Shown here piece after piece: positions 13,843-21,571 of a stretch of 23,013 nt of DNA. Numbering within the stretch: the stretch's first letter is position 1; every line of letters starts with the position of its first letter. The stretch covers positions 1-23,013 of the forward strand of contig DKFG01000256.1 in assembly GCA_002452325.1 (NCBI GenBank), given 5' to 3'. This DNA comes from Geobacter sp. UBA6802 (GTDB taxonomy: Bacteria; Desulfobacterota; Desulfuromonadia; Geobacterales; Pseudopelobacteraceae). The notes below the pieces were generated by a model. It ran no database searches. It had not been told where the DNA came from and saw only the letters and a list, made by a program, of their open reading frames with translations. The translations under genes were made by a program, and so were the position numbers.

Positions 13843-14493
13843 TTATTGTCCACCTCTGATCCACTCTGCCTTAAACCGATACAGCCTGACCCCGCTGCTG
13901 TGCTCGTTCAGCCCCAGCCGCTGCAGGGCAGAGCGCCAGGCATACCGGGCGGTGCGGGCCTCACTCGGTACAATGGCCACGCCGCGTCCATCAGGCCCTT
14001 CAACCAGCAGGCCTTCACGCAGCGGATCAATCTGCCGCCAATCATTGATCGGCCGGGGCTGACCGGGAAAGGTGATCTGGATTGCTGCTGCTTGCACCAG
14101 TTCCGGTTTCAGGCTGATTGCTCGGGGATCGTTCTTTAAGGCTAGCCGGATGTTGTCGCTGATCTCTTCATGCAGTGTTGCATGGCGTGGGGTAAAGCTG
14201 CCAAAACAGGCCACTACCTGACGTTTGACAAAGAAAGTGACAAAGCAGGCCCGCTGCCGTGATGCCAGAGCGTTGGCAGGGGCAGACGGCGGGCTGCCTT
14301 TTTCCAGACGGCTGATCATAACCTGACGGGTGTACTGCAGCAGGGCGGTCTGGTCTGGCTGGCTGATGGTTGCGCCAGAAGCAGGCAGTACCAGCAGAGA
14401 TGCCAGAAAAAATATCTGAAACACAGAGCAACGGAGCAACGGAGTAAATCTAAAGAATCTTTTGTTGAACCAATATGTTTGCCGGTGCTTCAT
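13843..14493 (-). CDS. Exported AMMECR1-domain protein
   Basis: 216 residues. The N-terminus has basic residues, then a hydrophobic segment FQIFFLASLLVLPASGA, so it is probably exported (cleavage near residue 40). The rest resembles AMMECR1: ACFVTFFVKRQVVACFGSF aligns with the family block around the R-x-C-I-G-S motif, here with ACFGSF. Next come EEISDNIRLALKNDPR, a DP-R element, and GLLVEGPDGRGVAIVPSEAR near the C-terminus. AMMECR1 proteins are usually cytosolic and of unclear activity; an exported one is unusual. It overlaps the upstream vanW gene by 4 bases (ATGA), so they are co-translated. The family call is by eye and moderately sure. Confidence 0.7.
   Translation of the reverse strand: MKHRQTYWFNKRFFRFTPLLRCSVFQIFFLASLLVLPASGATISQPDQTALLQYTRQVMISRLEKGSPPSAPANALASRQRACFVTFFVKRQVVACFGSFTPRHATLHEEISDNIRLALKNDPRAISLKPELVQAAAIQITFPGQPRPINDWRQIDPLREGLLVEGPDGRGVAIVPSEARTARYAWRSALQRLGLNEHSSGVRLYRFKAEWIRGGQ
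14426..14444. repeat. 8-bp tandem repeat in the signal-peptide codons of the AMMECR1-like gene
   Basis: GAGCAACG occurs twice in tandem plus GAG (plus-strand reading). The unit is not a multiple of three, so slippage would shift the frame early in the gene. Confidence 0.7.
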
Positions 14494-15242
14494 GGGCTGG
14501 TGCCTGTCATGATCCGGCTGGGGGCCGGGTAGATATCCCGGGAGATCAGTTCATCCCGTACCTGTTCGTTTTCTTTGATAATCCGTCTGGTTTCGGTTGA
14601 AAAACCGCTGGCTCCGGTCTGTTGTGGTGTGGCGCCGTTGCTGTTCAGCACAACCGTGTCCGGCACCAGTCTGGTTCGGCTGACGTTCAGCTCTGCCGTG
14701 AACGGCTTTTCAACCGGGCCGTACAACGAGGTGGTCAGGCGGTTCTGATTCAGGACAATCCGCAGCTGCAGCGGGTAGGGAAAGGGGTTTTTCAGTTTCA
14801 GGTCTTTACGCCAGGAGGCGATGGTGGCATCACGGCCCGGTGGGACGTGGCCCACGGTGCGTGAATGGGGGTGCCGTTCTACCACCTGCATACCGGCCAA
14901 CAGTCCGGCGTTGTAGATGGTGGAGGCCAGTTGGCAGATGCCGCCGCCGGGGATGTCTTTTAACAGCCCGGATGCGGTTATGATCGGCGCGGCCCGGTAG
15001 CCTTTGCCGGTGTCTCGGGCACCGACCCGCTCGTTGAAGCTGAAGGTGCTGCCCGGTGCGATGATGACCTGGTTCAGATCACGGGCAGCGGTGGCGGTGT
15101 TGTGACGCTGTTGGTCTGAGCGGAGTTGCAGTGAGGTGCTGAAGCCGCCCCAGATATGGCTGAATGCGTCGTCAGCAGCCAGGGTTGGCTGGCCGATGGA
15201 GAAAAACAGCAGGAACAGGAAGATGGCGGGGATACTCTTCAT
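14490..15242 (-). CDS. VanW-family exported protein
   Basis: 250 residues with a clear signal peptide (MKSIPAIFLFLLFFSIGQPTLAAD). The VanW domain spans ~40-190 with the signature block PGSTFSFNERVGARDTGKGY, IPGGGICQLASTIYNAGLLAG and HPHSRTVGHVPPGRDATIA. VanW-type domains are found in cell-envelope proteins, often linked to peptidoglycan binding or vancomycin gene clusters; no vancomycin genes are near. The protein is compact and lacks the extra peptidoglycan-binding domains common in Gram-positive homologues. No strong Shine-Dalgarno precedes the ATG at 15242. The downstream AMMECR1-like gene overlaps by 4 bases. Confidence 0.9.
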   Translation of the reverse strand: MKSIPAIFLFLLFFSIGQPTLAADDAFSHIWGGFSTSLQLRSDQQRHNTATAARDLNQVIIAPGSTFSFNERVGARDTGKGYRAAPIITASGLLKDIPGGGICQLASTIYNAGLLAGMQVVERHPHSRTVGHVPPGRDATIASWRKDLKLKNPFPYPLQLRIVLNQNRLTTSLYGPVEKPFTAELNVSRTRLVPDTVVLNSNGATPQQTGASGFSTETRRIIKENEQVRDELISRDIYPAPSRIMTGTSP

Positions 15243-15289
15243 GATCGTTAGCTACAGTATCTGGTGGTGTGATTGGAGATCATAAAGAT

Positions 15290-15317
15290 CTTATAGCATA
15301 AATTTTCAGATTTTCAG
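15290..15317 (-). promoter_or_regulatory. Candidate promoter of the vanW operon
   Basis: On the minus strand, -35 CTGAAA (15317-15312), 16-base spacer, -10 TATAAG (15295-15290), about 50 bases before the vanW ATG. The -35 lies in a tandem ATTTTCAG repeat (15302-15309, 15310-15317). Confidence 0.45.
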
Positions 15318-15400
15318 GGATGTATGCGGGGTGTGGGGCCGGAGTAGAACTCTTTGCAGGCATATCACCATTAATTTACCATAGATTGTACAATTCTGTA

Positions 15401-15485
15401 GACCACCTTCAGGTCATACGAAGGTGTTGTTTAGCGCATTGCCACTCAAACCGGGGTGTCGTCAAACGACTGCATCCCGGTTTTT
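15401..15485 (+). ncRNA. Candidate short plus-strand RNA with intrinsic terminator
   Basis: A -10-like TACAAT (15389-15394) is followed, at the expected start distance, by a hairpin CACCTTC/GAAGGTG (9-base loop, about 15404-15426). A terminator hairpin AAACCGGG/CCCGGTTT (15448-15455 with 15476-15483) with a T-run at 15481-15485 closes it. No plus-strand gene is nearby to use this terminator. The -35 is poor. The hairpin could instead be a bidirectional terminator for higA, with its T-run on the wrong strand. No known RNA family was recognised. Confidence 0.38.
15448..15485 (+). terminator. Intrinsic terminator-like hairpin, plus orientation
   Basis: An 8-bp AAACCGGG/CCCGGTTT stem, with an additional inner GTC-AAAC-GAC stem, is followed by TTTTTC. 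In the minus direction only three T residues follow, so it would work poorly for the HigA gene that ends 50 bases away. Confidence 0.6.
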
Positions 15486-15534
15486 CTCTGTCTACGTGCT
15501 ATTCCGTCAAAGTGAACGAAGAAGGTGAATGCTC

Positions 15535-15819
15535 TTATGCAGCAAGCAGCAGAGGAATATTGAGATCTTGATGGTTTTGGCGGGTACGCCACAGGTCGTA
15601 GTGCATTTGCTGTATCAGCCAGCTTTCCGCTGTGGTGTCAAAGGCGGCAGCAAGCCGGATAGCCATTTCCGGTGAAATACCGGTTCGTCCGTTAATGACT
15701 TCAGAAAGTGTTTTGCGGCTGACCCCAAGAGACTTTGCTGCATCTGTAATGGATATGCCTAGCGGTTCAAGACATAACTCTTTGAGTATCTCTCCGGGAT
15801 GTGGTGGATTATGCATCAT
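15535..15819 (-). CDS. higA: HigA antitoxin
   Basis: 94 residues with the family opening [22 protein letters not shown] Cro/C1-type helix-turn-helix follows ([37 protein letters not shown], ~24-60), then [15 protein letters not shown]. These are textbook HigA features. HigA neutralises HigB and represses the operon. AAGGAG precedes the first ATG by 9 bases; a second ATG follows immediately. It lies 12 bases downstream of higB, in the toxin-first order of HigBA. Confidence 0.94.
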   Translation of the reverse strand: MMHNPPHPGEILKELCLEPLGISITDAAKSLGVSRKTLSEVINGRTGISPEMAIRLAAAFDTTAESWLIQQMHYDLWRTRQNHQDLNIPLLLAA

Positions 15820-15831
15820 GGTAGTAGCTCC

Positions 15832-16110
15832 TTAATGGTAGTCAAGATAATCAACATCGGTAGCATCCTGACCCTCAAAACGAAAAATAACACGCCAGTT
15901 TCCGCTCACATCAACAGCGTAATAGTTGTTTAAAATTCCGCTTAACTGGTGGAGCCGTAGTCCGGGTAAGTTCATATCTTTCGGTTCGGTTGAGGCATGC
16001 AGACGACCAAGTATAAGCCTGAGCTTCTTCTCGTGCTGAGGCTGTATCCCTGATTTATTCCCGGTTGAAAAGTAATTGCCGAGACCTTTGTGCTTGAAGC
16101 TGATGATCAT
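15832..16110 (-). CDS. higB: HigB toxin (RelE-superfamily mRNA interferase)
   Basis: 92 residues, full length for HigB. Family features are MIISFKHKGLGNYFSTGN, LRLILGRLHASTEPKDMNLPGLRLHQL and NWRVIFRFEGQDATDVDYLDYH. HigB cleaves translated mRNAs. No Shine-Dalgarno precedes the ATG; the promoter puts the predicted +1 at or next to the start codon, so the mRNA is likely leaderless. It is followed after 12 bases by higA. This gene sits apart from the main toxin-antitoxin cluster, beside hemW. Confidence 0.93.
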   Translation of the reverse strand: MIISFKHKGLGNYFSTGNKSGIQPQHEKKLRLILGRLHASTEPKDMNLPGLRLHQLSGILNNYYAVDVSGNWRVIFRFEGQDATDVDYLDYH

Positions 16111-16145
16111 GGTCGAAGTGTAACCCGGTGCGTTACGTTTTGCAA
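16111..16145 (-). promoter_or_regulatory. Leaderless-type promoter and operator of higBA
   Basis: On the minus strand, -35 TTGCAA (16145-16140), a 17-base spacer and -10 TACACT (16122-16117), then six bases and the ATG at 16110. The inverted repeat GTAAC...GTTAC (16120-16136, 6 of 8 pairs matched) fills the spacer and touches the -10, a natural HigA operator. Confidence 0.68.
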
Positions 16146-16190
16146 GGGGGATGTTTGCGGGTGTTATATTTAAAAAATACAGAGAAAGTG

Positions 16191-17330
16191 TTACAGAAAA
16201 CGCACGAAGACCTGATTGGAAAGTAACATCCCCCGCTTGGTCAGGCTGAGGCGATCAGGGCTGCAGACCAGTAATCCTAACTGTTGCAGCTGGTTTATTT
16301 CTTCTGAAAAACGGTGCTCAAGCCGTTCATCAAATTCTTCTGCAAAACGGTCAAGGCTGATGCCGTCTGCCATGCGCAGGCCAAGAAAGATGGTCTCTGA
16401 CACGGCATCATCACGGGTCAGCTGCTGGTGCTGCGTTTCGGCCAGTCTGTTGTTGTGGATGGCAACGGCCCAGGTGTCGTAATCGCTCTGGTTGCCCCAG
16501 CGGGTACCCCACTCCTGCTGCAGAAATGAGTGGGCGCCGGGGCCGATCCCCAGATAGCCGTCCCGTTGCCAGTAGCCGCAGTTGTGTTGAGAACGGCAGC
16601 CGGGACGGGCAAAATTGGCTATTTCGTAATGTTCGTAGCCGTGAAGGGTCAACTCGGTATCGGCCAGCTCCAGCATGGCAGCGGTCTGGTCGTCATCCGG
16701 CAGTCCGGCGCCGCCAGGGTAGTTGATGGCGAAGGGGGTCTCTTCCTCAACGGTCAGGCCGTAGATGGAGAGGTGGTCAGGTTTGAGGGTGCAGGCCCGT
16801 TTCAATGCGGTGTGCCAAGCTTCCTCGGTCTGGCCGGGCAGGCCGCAGATCAGGTCTAGCCCAACCGTAGAGAAGCCGACCTGTCTGGCCCAGATTACGG
16901 CGTTGCAGCACTCTTCAGCTGTATGAACCCTCCCTAGCAGCTGCAGTATCCGGTTGTCAAAGGACTGCACCCCCAGTGACAGACGGGTGACTCCGGCCTG
17001 ATAATAACCGTGCAGGGACGACCGGGTGACTGTGCCGGGATTGGCCTCCAGGGTGATTTCCGGGGAAGCGGCATGGCCAAAGCAGCGTTGGGATGCCTGT
17101 AGCAGCGTGTGCACCTGTTGTGGTGTCAGCAGGGAAGGGGTGCCGCCGCCCAGATAGATCGAAGAGAGCGGTTGGTTGCCGGGGAAGGCAGCAGCTGCCA
17201 GCTCCATCTCCCGGATCAGCAGTAGGCAGGTCTGGTGCAGGTCGTGTCCGGCAACGGGGCGGGAGTGAAAGGCGCAGTACCCGCATTTGCTGAGACACCA
17301 GGGGATATGCAGGTAGAGGCGGGAAAACAT
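16191..17330 (-). CDS. hemW: HemW-like radical SAM heme chaperone
   Basis: 379 residues from the ATG at 17330. The iron-sulfur motif CLSKCGYC (Cys12, Cys16, Cys19) directly follows the HemW/HemN-type opening LYLHIPWC. Next come GGGTPSLL, ITLEANPGT, RLSLGVQSFDNRIL and GLDLICGLPGQT, and the C-terminal HemW domain (GISLDRFAEEFDE). HemW proteins bind heme and deliver it to respiratory targets, which suits the divergent cytochrome c gene. A TTG four codons upstream (17342) is an alternative start; neither has a clear Shine-Dalgarno. Many members are annotated as coproporphyrinogen III oxidase, but the CxxxCxxC lacks the extra Cys typical of HemN (CxxxCxxCxC), here CAF. Confidence 0.92.
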   Translation of the reverse strand: MFSRLYLHIPWCLSKCGYCAFHSRPVAGHDLHQTCLLLIREMELAAAAFPGNQPLSSIYLGGGTPSLLTPQQVHTLLQASQRCFGHAASPEITLEANPGTVTRSSLHGYYQAGVTRLSLGVQSFDNRILQLLGRVHTAEECCNAVIWARQVGFSTVGLDLICGLPGQTEEAWHTALKRACTLKPDHLSIYGLTVEEETPFAINYPGGAGLPDDDQTAAMLELADTELTLHGYEHYEIANFARPGCRSQHNCGYWQRDGYLGIGPGAHSFLQQEWGTRWGNQSDYDTWAVAIHNNRLAETQHQQLTRDDAVSETIFLGLRMADGISLDRFAEEFDERLEHRFSEEINQLQQLGLLVCSPDRLSLTKRGMLLSNQVFVRFL

Positions 17331-17347
17331 CAGACGCGGCAATTCTG

Positions 17348-17359
17348 CGGTTGCAACCG
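17348..17359. promoter_or_regulatory. 12-bp palindrome between hemW and the cytochrome gene
   Basis: CGGTTGCAACCG is a perfect palindrome in the 81-base divergent intergenic region, 18 bases upstream of the hemW ATG. It may be a shared operator; no regulator is identified. Confidence 0.35.
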
Positions 17360-17411
17360 GTGAGGTCCGGCAGTACTATGCTGCCGCATCTGCATGGAAA
17401 GGATGATGATC

Positions 17412-17708
17412 ATGAGAGTTGGTCTGCTGCTGTTGCTGTCTGTGATGTTGCCTGCCGTGGCCCTGGCAGAGATGCCGGGCGAAAAGCTCTTTAAACGAAA
17501 GTGCACCATGTGCCATCAGGTTAACGGCAGGGGAGGGGATATTGGCCCTGACCTGAGCAAGGTGGCATCACGCCTTTCTGTTGCCCAGCTGCAGGCCAAG
17601 GTGCTGTATCCCAAGAAATCGGCCCCTTCAACCTCCATGCCCTCGTTTGCCACCCTGCCGACAGCGGAGATGGATGCGCTGCTTGCCTATCTGAAAACCC
17701 TGCGTTAG
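17412..17708 (+). CDS. Small exported c-type cytochrome
   Basis: 98 residues: signal peptide MRVGLLLLLSVMLPAVALA (cleavage near 19), heme motif CTMCH (Cys31, Cys34, His35), and a likely distal Met77 in TSMPSF. The C-terminal helix MDALLAYLKTL closes a class I cytochrome c fold. It probably carries electrons in the periplasm. I chose the ATG at 17412 because AAGGA lies 8 bases upstream; earlier in-frame ATGs at 17394, 17403 and 17406 precede or overlap that site. It is the only well-supported plus-strand gene in the window. Its stop interleaves with that of the convergent gene (shared TTAG at 17705-17708). Confidence 0.93.
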   Translation: MRVGLLLLLSVMLPAVALAEMPGEKLFKRKCTMCHQVNGRGGDIGPDLSKVASRLSVAQLQAKVLYPKKSAPSTSMPSFATLPTAEMDALLAYLKTLR

Positions 17709-18142
17709 GGGGTTGGGATCGGACGTCCCAACTCCTGCTCGCAACCGATATCAGCCACTTCAACCTGTCGGGGCTGGTTTGACAGCTTCAGGGTCAAGGG
17801 ACGGGTCAGCTCTTCGGTTGCCCGCCCTTCTTTCAGCTGCACCTCACCATGAAACAGCGTCCTGCCTGAAAAACGGATTGCCTGCTGTGCATTGCCTGCC
17901 GCCACATAGGTGTACTTCAGGTCACAGTAGTAGCGCAACGGTCCGTTCAGGTTCTCCGGTCCCCGTACCCGCAAGGTGCCGTTCAGGATGCACTCGTTTG
18001 GTTCCAGCACCCCTTTGTTGCAGGTGAGGGTAGGCATGGTGATCCTGATGGTGACCGGATCAGCAGCCTGGGCAGGCTGTGCGGAAACAAGCAGGGTGCC
18101 CAGGAGTCCGGCTGCGGTGAAGGTTTTGCAGATGCTGTTCAT
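17705..18142 (-). CDS. Small exported protein with four cysteines, function unknown
   Basis: 145 residues from the ATG at 18142, with GGGGGT five bases upstream. The signal peptide ends near AQPAQAA (26-27). The mature part has cysteines at 41, 51, 73 and 134, probably two disulfides, and a beta-rich pattern (TIRITMPTL, GTLRVRGPENLNGPLRYYC, FSGRTLFHGEVQL). I do not recognise a family. The start lies 2 bases past the radical SAM stop, so it is the last gene of the accD-folC-lptD series. Position suggests an envelope protein, but no role is shown. Confidence 0.75.
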   Translation of the reverse strand: MNSICKTFTAAGLLGTLLVSAQPAQAADPVTIRITMPTLTCNKGVLEPNECILNGTLRVRGPENLNGPLRYYCDLKYTYVAAGNAQQAIRFSGRTLFHGEVQLKEGRATEELTRPLTLKLSNQPRQVEVADIGCEQELGRPIPTP

Positions 18143-18144
18143 GA

Positions 18145-19464
18145 TTACCCCCTGATCGGCCACCCGGTTTCAAATCCGGGCGGGAAGAAGTTTTCTTTGG
18201 TGCGGTTGTAGTAACCGAACTGGAGCTTCGGAAATTCCCGCTTCAGTTCAGTAAACAGGCGATACATGCCAATGCCCCGCCCGGTAACCTTCATGGCCTG
18301 ATTGTAAAAATCAGGATCAATGGAGAGGTTCCGCATCTGGATCATATCCACACCGGTCTCGGCCACAAACCGCTTCAGTTCTTCTACCTCTTCCGGTGCA
18401 TCACTGACACCGGGGGAGATCAGGTAGTTGATCATGGTGAAGCGGCCGGCCTTTTTGGCAATCAACAGCGATTGCCGTACCGCCTCAAAAAGGTACCCCT
18501 TGGGACGGTAGTAGGCGTTGTAGCGCTCCTCCAGCACCGAGTTCAGGGAAAAGCGGAACGAGTCCATACCTGCATCGCACAATTCCTGAATCCGCAGCGG
18601 CAGTGAACCGTTGGAGTTGAAGTTGACGGTGCCGCGTGAGGTGGCAACCTTCAGGCGCCGGGTGGCCTCAGCAATCGTCGGGGTCTGCATGATCGGGTCA
18701 CCTTCGCAGCCCTGGCCGTAGGAGACAATGGCCTGATCGGCGGTTTCCAGATGGGGCAGGGCCAGCTCAACGATCTCCTCCGGGGTGGGGACAAAGCTGA
18801 TCCGATCATGGTTGGAGGGGCAGCACTCGGAGGCCTGCAGCGAGATGCAGCCCAGGCAGGCTGAGTTGCAGACCGGCGAGGTGGGCAGTGGCGCTTCCCA
18901 GCGTTTGAAGAACAGGTTCTTGGCCGCAAAGCAGTGGTAATCAATGGCGCAGCGGGCCAGTTGTTCCAGCAACCGATTGTCCGGCAGCTCTGCCAGTCGC
19001 TGGCGTACCAGCGGGTCCAGCAGGCGGTCATCGTAGTTTTCCGGGTTCCAGTTGGTGTTGCTGTCTACCCTGGTGGCGGCCACCACAAAGCAGTCCTGCT
19101 CTTCATCCCATCCCACCGCAGTGTAGGACCAGAGCGGCAGCACCACCTGCTTCCTGGCGTAGTCACAGGCCGGTAGCAGGGTGCGGGCATAGCCCGGCGC
19201 CATAAAGGCCGAGACCGCCTGTAGCCCACCCCGGACACCAGGGGCCTTTTCAACCGTGACAAAACGTTTGGCGCGACCATCCCAGGCAATCGGCGGTGTG
19301 TCGGGGATGGTGAACAGGCGGCTTCCCTCCGGCAGCGGGATCAGCTCGATAGATTCCGGCAATACCGCCTCCGGGCCGCTCATGCCGGCCATGGTCAGGG
19401 AGGGGTGGTCGTAGATCTGGCCTTGGCGGTCGGCATAGACCAGTTTGGGGAGGGTGCGTTTCAT
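18145..19464 (-). CDS. Radical SAM protein of unknown substrate
   Basis: 439 residues from the ATG at 19464, which overlaps the lptD stop by 4 bases (ATGA), so it is translationally coupled. An N-terminal region of ~195 residues precedes the iron-sulfur motif CNSACLGC (Cys199, Cys203, Cys206). A Cys-Cys pair (214-215) follows, then the SAM-binding GQGCEGDP near 255. The rest of the partial TIM barrel includes FNSNGSLPLRIQELCDAGMDSFRFSLNS. The long N-terminal domain before the radical core is unusual. The substrate is unknown. A longer frame to 19590 is inside lptD and is a shadow. Confidence 0.87.
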   Translation of the reverse strand: MKRTLPKLVYADRQGQIYDHPSLTMAGMSGPEAVLPESIELIPLPEGSRLFTIPDTPPIAWDGRAKRFVTVEKAPGVRGGLQAVSAFMAPGYARTLLPACDYARKQVVLPLWSYTAVGWDEEQDCFVVAATRVDSNTNWNPENYDDRLLDPLVRQRLAELPDNRLLEQLARCAIDYHCFAAKNLFFKRWEAPLPTSPVCNSACLGCISLQASECCPSNHDRISFVPTPEEIVELALPHLETADQAIVSYGQGCEGDPIMQTPTIAEATRRLKVATSRGTVNFNSNGSLPLRIQELCDAGMDSFRFSLNSVLEERYNAYYRPKGYLFEAVRQSLLIAKKAGRFTMINYLISPGVSDAPEEVEELKRFVAETGVDMIQMRNLSIDPDFYNQAMKVTGRGIGMYRLFTELKREFPKLQFGYYNRTKENFFPPGFETGWPIRG

Positions 19465-21548
19465 GGGGTAGGGGCTCGATACCCGGTGGCGCTGCCGGTG
19501 CCGATGCCGAACAGACCGGCCAGGTTGAAGTTGACGGTCCAGGTGCGGTTGTTGGGGCGTTCCTGGTAGCCGACGATCACACTCCAGCACTGGTGGCGGT
19601 ACTCAAGGGTGTAGTTGGATTCGAGGAAGTCCTGTTTGTCAAAGGAGTAGCGGGTGGTGTAGGCCAGATGGACCGGGTTGGTCAGGGCAATGGTGGCTCC
19701 GGCCTCCAGATACTCAAGCTGGCGGTCGGCCATCCGGTAGCTGATCCGACCGGTGGTGCCGCGGGCGTTGTTGTACTCAAAACCGGCTGCAGTGCTGGCA
19801 ATCCGGTGGGCATAGTGGCTGTAGCGGGCATCGGCCAGAAGCCGGAAATGGCGATGCAGCCAGGTCTCGCTCTCCAGGGTCAGATCGCCCCAGCGCCGGG
19901 AGTCGTCAGTCAAGGTCAGCAGGTTTGAGCGGGTGCCGCTCAGGCTGTAGGATTGCAGCAGCCGCAGGGTCAGCAGGTTGCGATACTCGGCAGTGCCGCC
20001 TTGCTTGGCAATCCGCCCGCCGATATGGTTCACCAGGGAGAGAGTAACGGTCTGCTGGGCATTCATCCGGTCAAGGTGGTCAAAGTCCGGTGCCGTGCTT
20101 TGATCCTTGTCGCCGACATAGAGGAAGGAGAGGGTAGGGACCAGTTCGTGTCGCAGTCGCTCCAGATCCAGTAGTTTGATATCATACAGGCGGCTGAAGG
20201 CACTGGACAGCTGGGCTCCGGCTTCGGGAACTGCCACCAGCTGATCTTCCTTGATACCGGTGCCGACAGCATTGTCAGTGTCGTAGCCCCGCAGCTGCAA
20301 ACCACCGGACAGGGACAGGTTCAGGCGACCGTCAAACAGTTCCTGGGTGGTGGTGAGCCGTGGCGCAAGGACCATCCGCTTGCCGTCCAGCCCCTTCTCC
20401 CGATAGTAGTTGGTCAGCATCAGGTCGAGATCAAGGTAGAGACGCGGGATACCGGGGATCTGTTCCCGGACGCCGTACAGCGAGAGTTCCGGTGCCCGTT
20501 GCAGGGTGGTGGTGTTGCTGCTGCTGTAAAAATCCTGGGTGTAGATGGCCTGGGCGCTGGTCAGCCATTGGTCCCAGAATTTGGTCAGTACGATCCGTGA
20601 ATCATAGTACTGGCGGTTGTATTCGCCGCTTTTTTCGGCATAGTCCTGCAGAAAGGTGCGGTCACTGGTAAGGTTGAGGCTGGTAATCAGGTTGAAGCTG
20701 TCGGAGAACTGTTCTTTGTGGAACTGAACCAGCTGCCCCCGCTCTTTCTTCTCGTTGTTGTCGTAGATCAGATAACCGCCAGCAGAGCCTTCACTGGTGC
20801 GGCTGCGCAGGTAGCGGTAGTCAACGCCCAGTCCGACACCTCGCTTGGTCTGTACGTCCAGATCAATGGTGGCTTCCTGGGATTCAGAGATGGCCCAGTA
20901 GAACGGGATGTCTACAAATACCCCCCGCTTGGACGAGTTACCGAACTTGGGAAACAGCAGCCCTGACTGTCGTTCACGCTTGACCGGCAGGATGATGTAG
21001 GGGAAGTAGAAAACCGGAATATCCTTGACGTAGAAGACGACATTACGACCGGTGGCGTACTCTTCAAGGGAAACATCCAGTTCTGAGGCGCCGAACTTCC
21101 AGCTGGGAACTGCGGCGTCACAGGTGGTCAGACCACCGTTGCGCAAGGCGTAGTCGGACTCTCCCAGTCGTGCTATCTGCTTGCCGTCGGCCCTGAAGTT
21201 GCCCTGGGTCATGAAGATCCGGCCGTTTTCCATCTCGGCCCTGCCGGTCTCCGTATCCATCACCAGCTGATCACCCCAGAGGATGTCGCCGGCCTTGAGC
21301 AGATAGACATTGCCCGTTGCGGTGAGGGTCTGGGTGGTGCGGTTAAAGGTTGCGCGGTCAGCGGTCATGATCATGTCCTGCCAGGTCATCTCAACCGTGC
21401 CGTCAGCCTTGACAATGTCGCTGGCCAGATCGTGGGACATGGCATCGGCACGGATGACCATGCCCGGTGCAGCAGCCTGCTCGGCAGCGAACAGCACGGC
21501 AGGCAGCATGATGGAGAGCAGCAGTGTTATGGCGAAACGTGTGAGCAT
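19461..21548 (-). CDS. lptD: LPS-assembly outer membrane protein LptD
   Basis: 695 residues: signal peptide MLTRFAITLLLSIMLPAVLFAA, an N-terminal OstA/LptA-like jelly-roll domain (~32-130, VIRADAMSHDLASDIVKADGTVEMTW), then the LptD linker with TTCDAAVPSWKFGASEL. The beta-barrel follows (FYVKDIPVFYFPYIILPVKRERQSGLLFPKFG to the C-terminus), ending with RHQCWSVIVGYQ. LptD with LptE inserts lipopolysaccharide into the outer leaflet, so the cell is a diderm with LPS. One cysteine is visible in each half, fewer than the four of E. coli. The gene starts 23 bases after folC and overlaps the next gene by 4 bases. Confidence 0.95.
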   Translation of the reverse strand: MLTRFAITLLLSIMLPAVLFAAEQAAAPGMVIRADAMSHDLASDIVKADGTVEMTWQDMIMTADRATFNRTTQTLTATGNVYLLKAGDILWGDQLVMDTETGRAEMENGRIFMTQGNFRADGKQIARLGESDYALRNGGLTTCDAAVPSWKFGASELDVSLEEYATGRNVVFYVKDIPVFYFPYIILPVKRERQSGLLFPKFGNSSKRGVFVDIPFYWAISESQEATIDLDVQTKRGVGLGVDYRYLRSRTSEGSAGGYLIYDNNEKKERGQLVQFHKEQFSDSFNLITSLNLTSDRTFLQDYAEKSGEYNRQYYDSRIVLTKFWDQWLTSAQAIYTQDFYSSSNTTTLQRAPELSLYGVREQIPGIPRLYLDLDLMLTNYYREKGLDGKRMVLAPRLTTTQELFDGRLNLSLSGGLQLRGYDTDNAVGTGIKEDQLVAVPEAGAQLSSAFSRLYDIKLLDLERLRHELVPTLSFLYVGDKDQSTAPDFDHLDRMNAQQTVTLSLVNHIGGRIAKQGGTAEYRNLLTLRLLQSYSLSGTRSNLLTLTDDSRRWGDLTLESETWLHRHFRLLADARYSHYAHRIASTAAGFEYNNARGTTGRISYRMADRQLEYLEAGATIALTNPVHLAYTTRYSFDKQDFLESNYTLEYRHQCWSVIVGYQERPNNRTWTVNFNLAGLFGIGTGSATGYRAPTP

Positions 21549-21571
21549 GAACGATGGTCTTTCGTATGTAA

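Noticed and set aside
15320..15571. 83-codon plus-strand frame in the vanW-higA gap
   Set aside because: It runs through the terminator-like hairpin and into higA; composition is not protein-like and there is no clear ribosome site.
17412..17468. Similarity of the cytochrome and LptD signal peptides (LLLS-x-MLPAV)
   Set aside because: The shared stretch is short, hydrophobic and of limited composition; chance or convergent signal-peptide use explains it.
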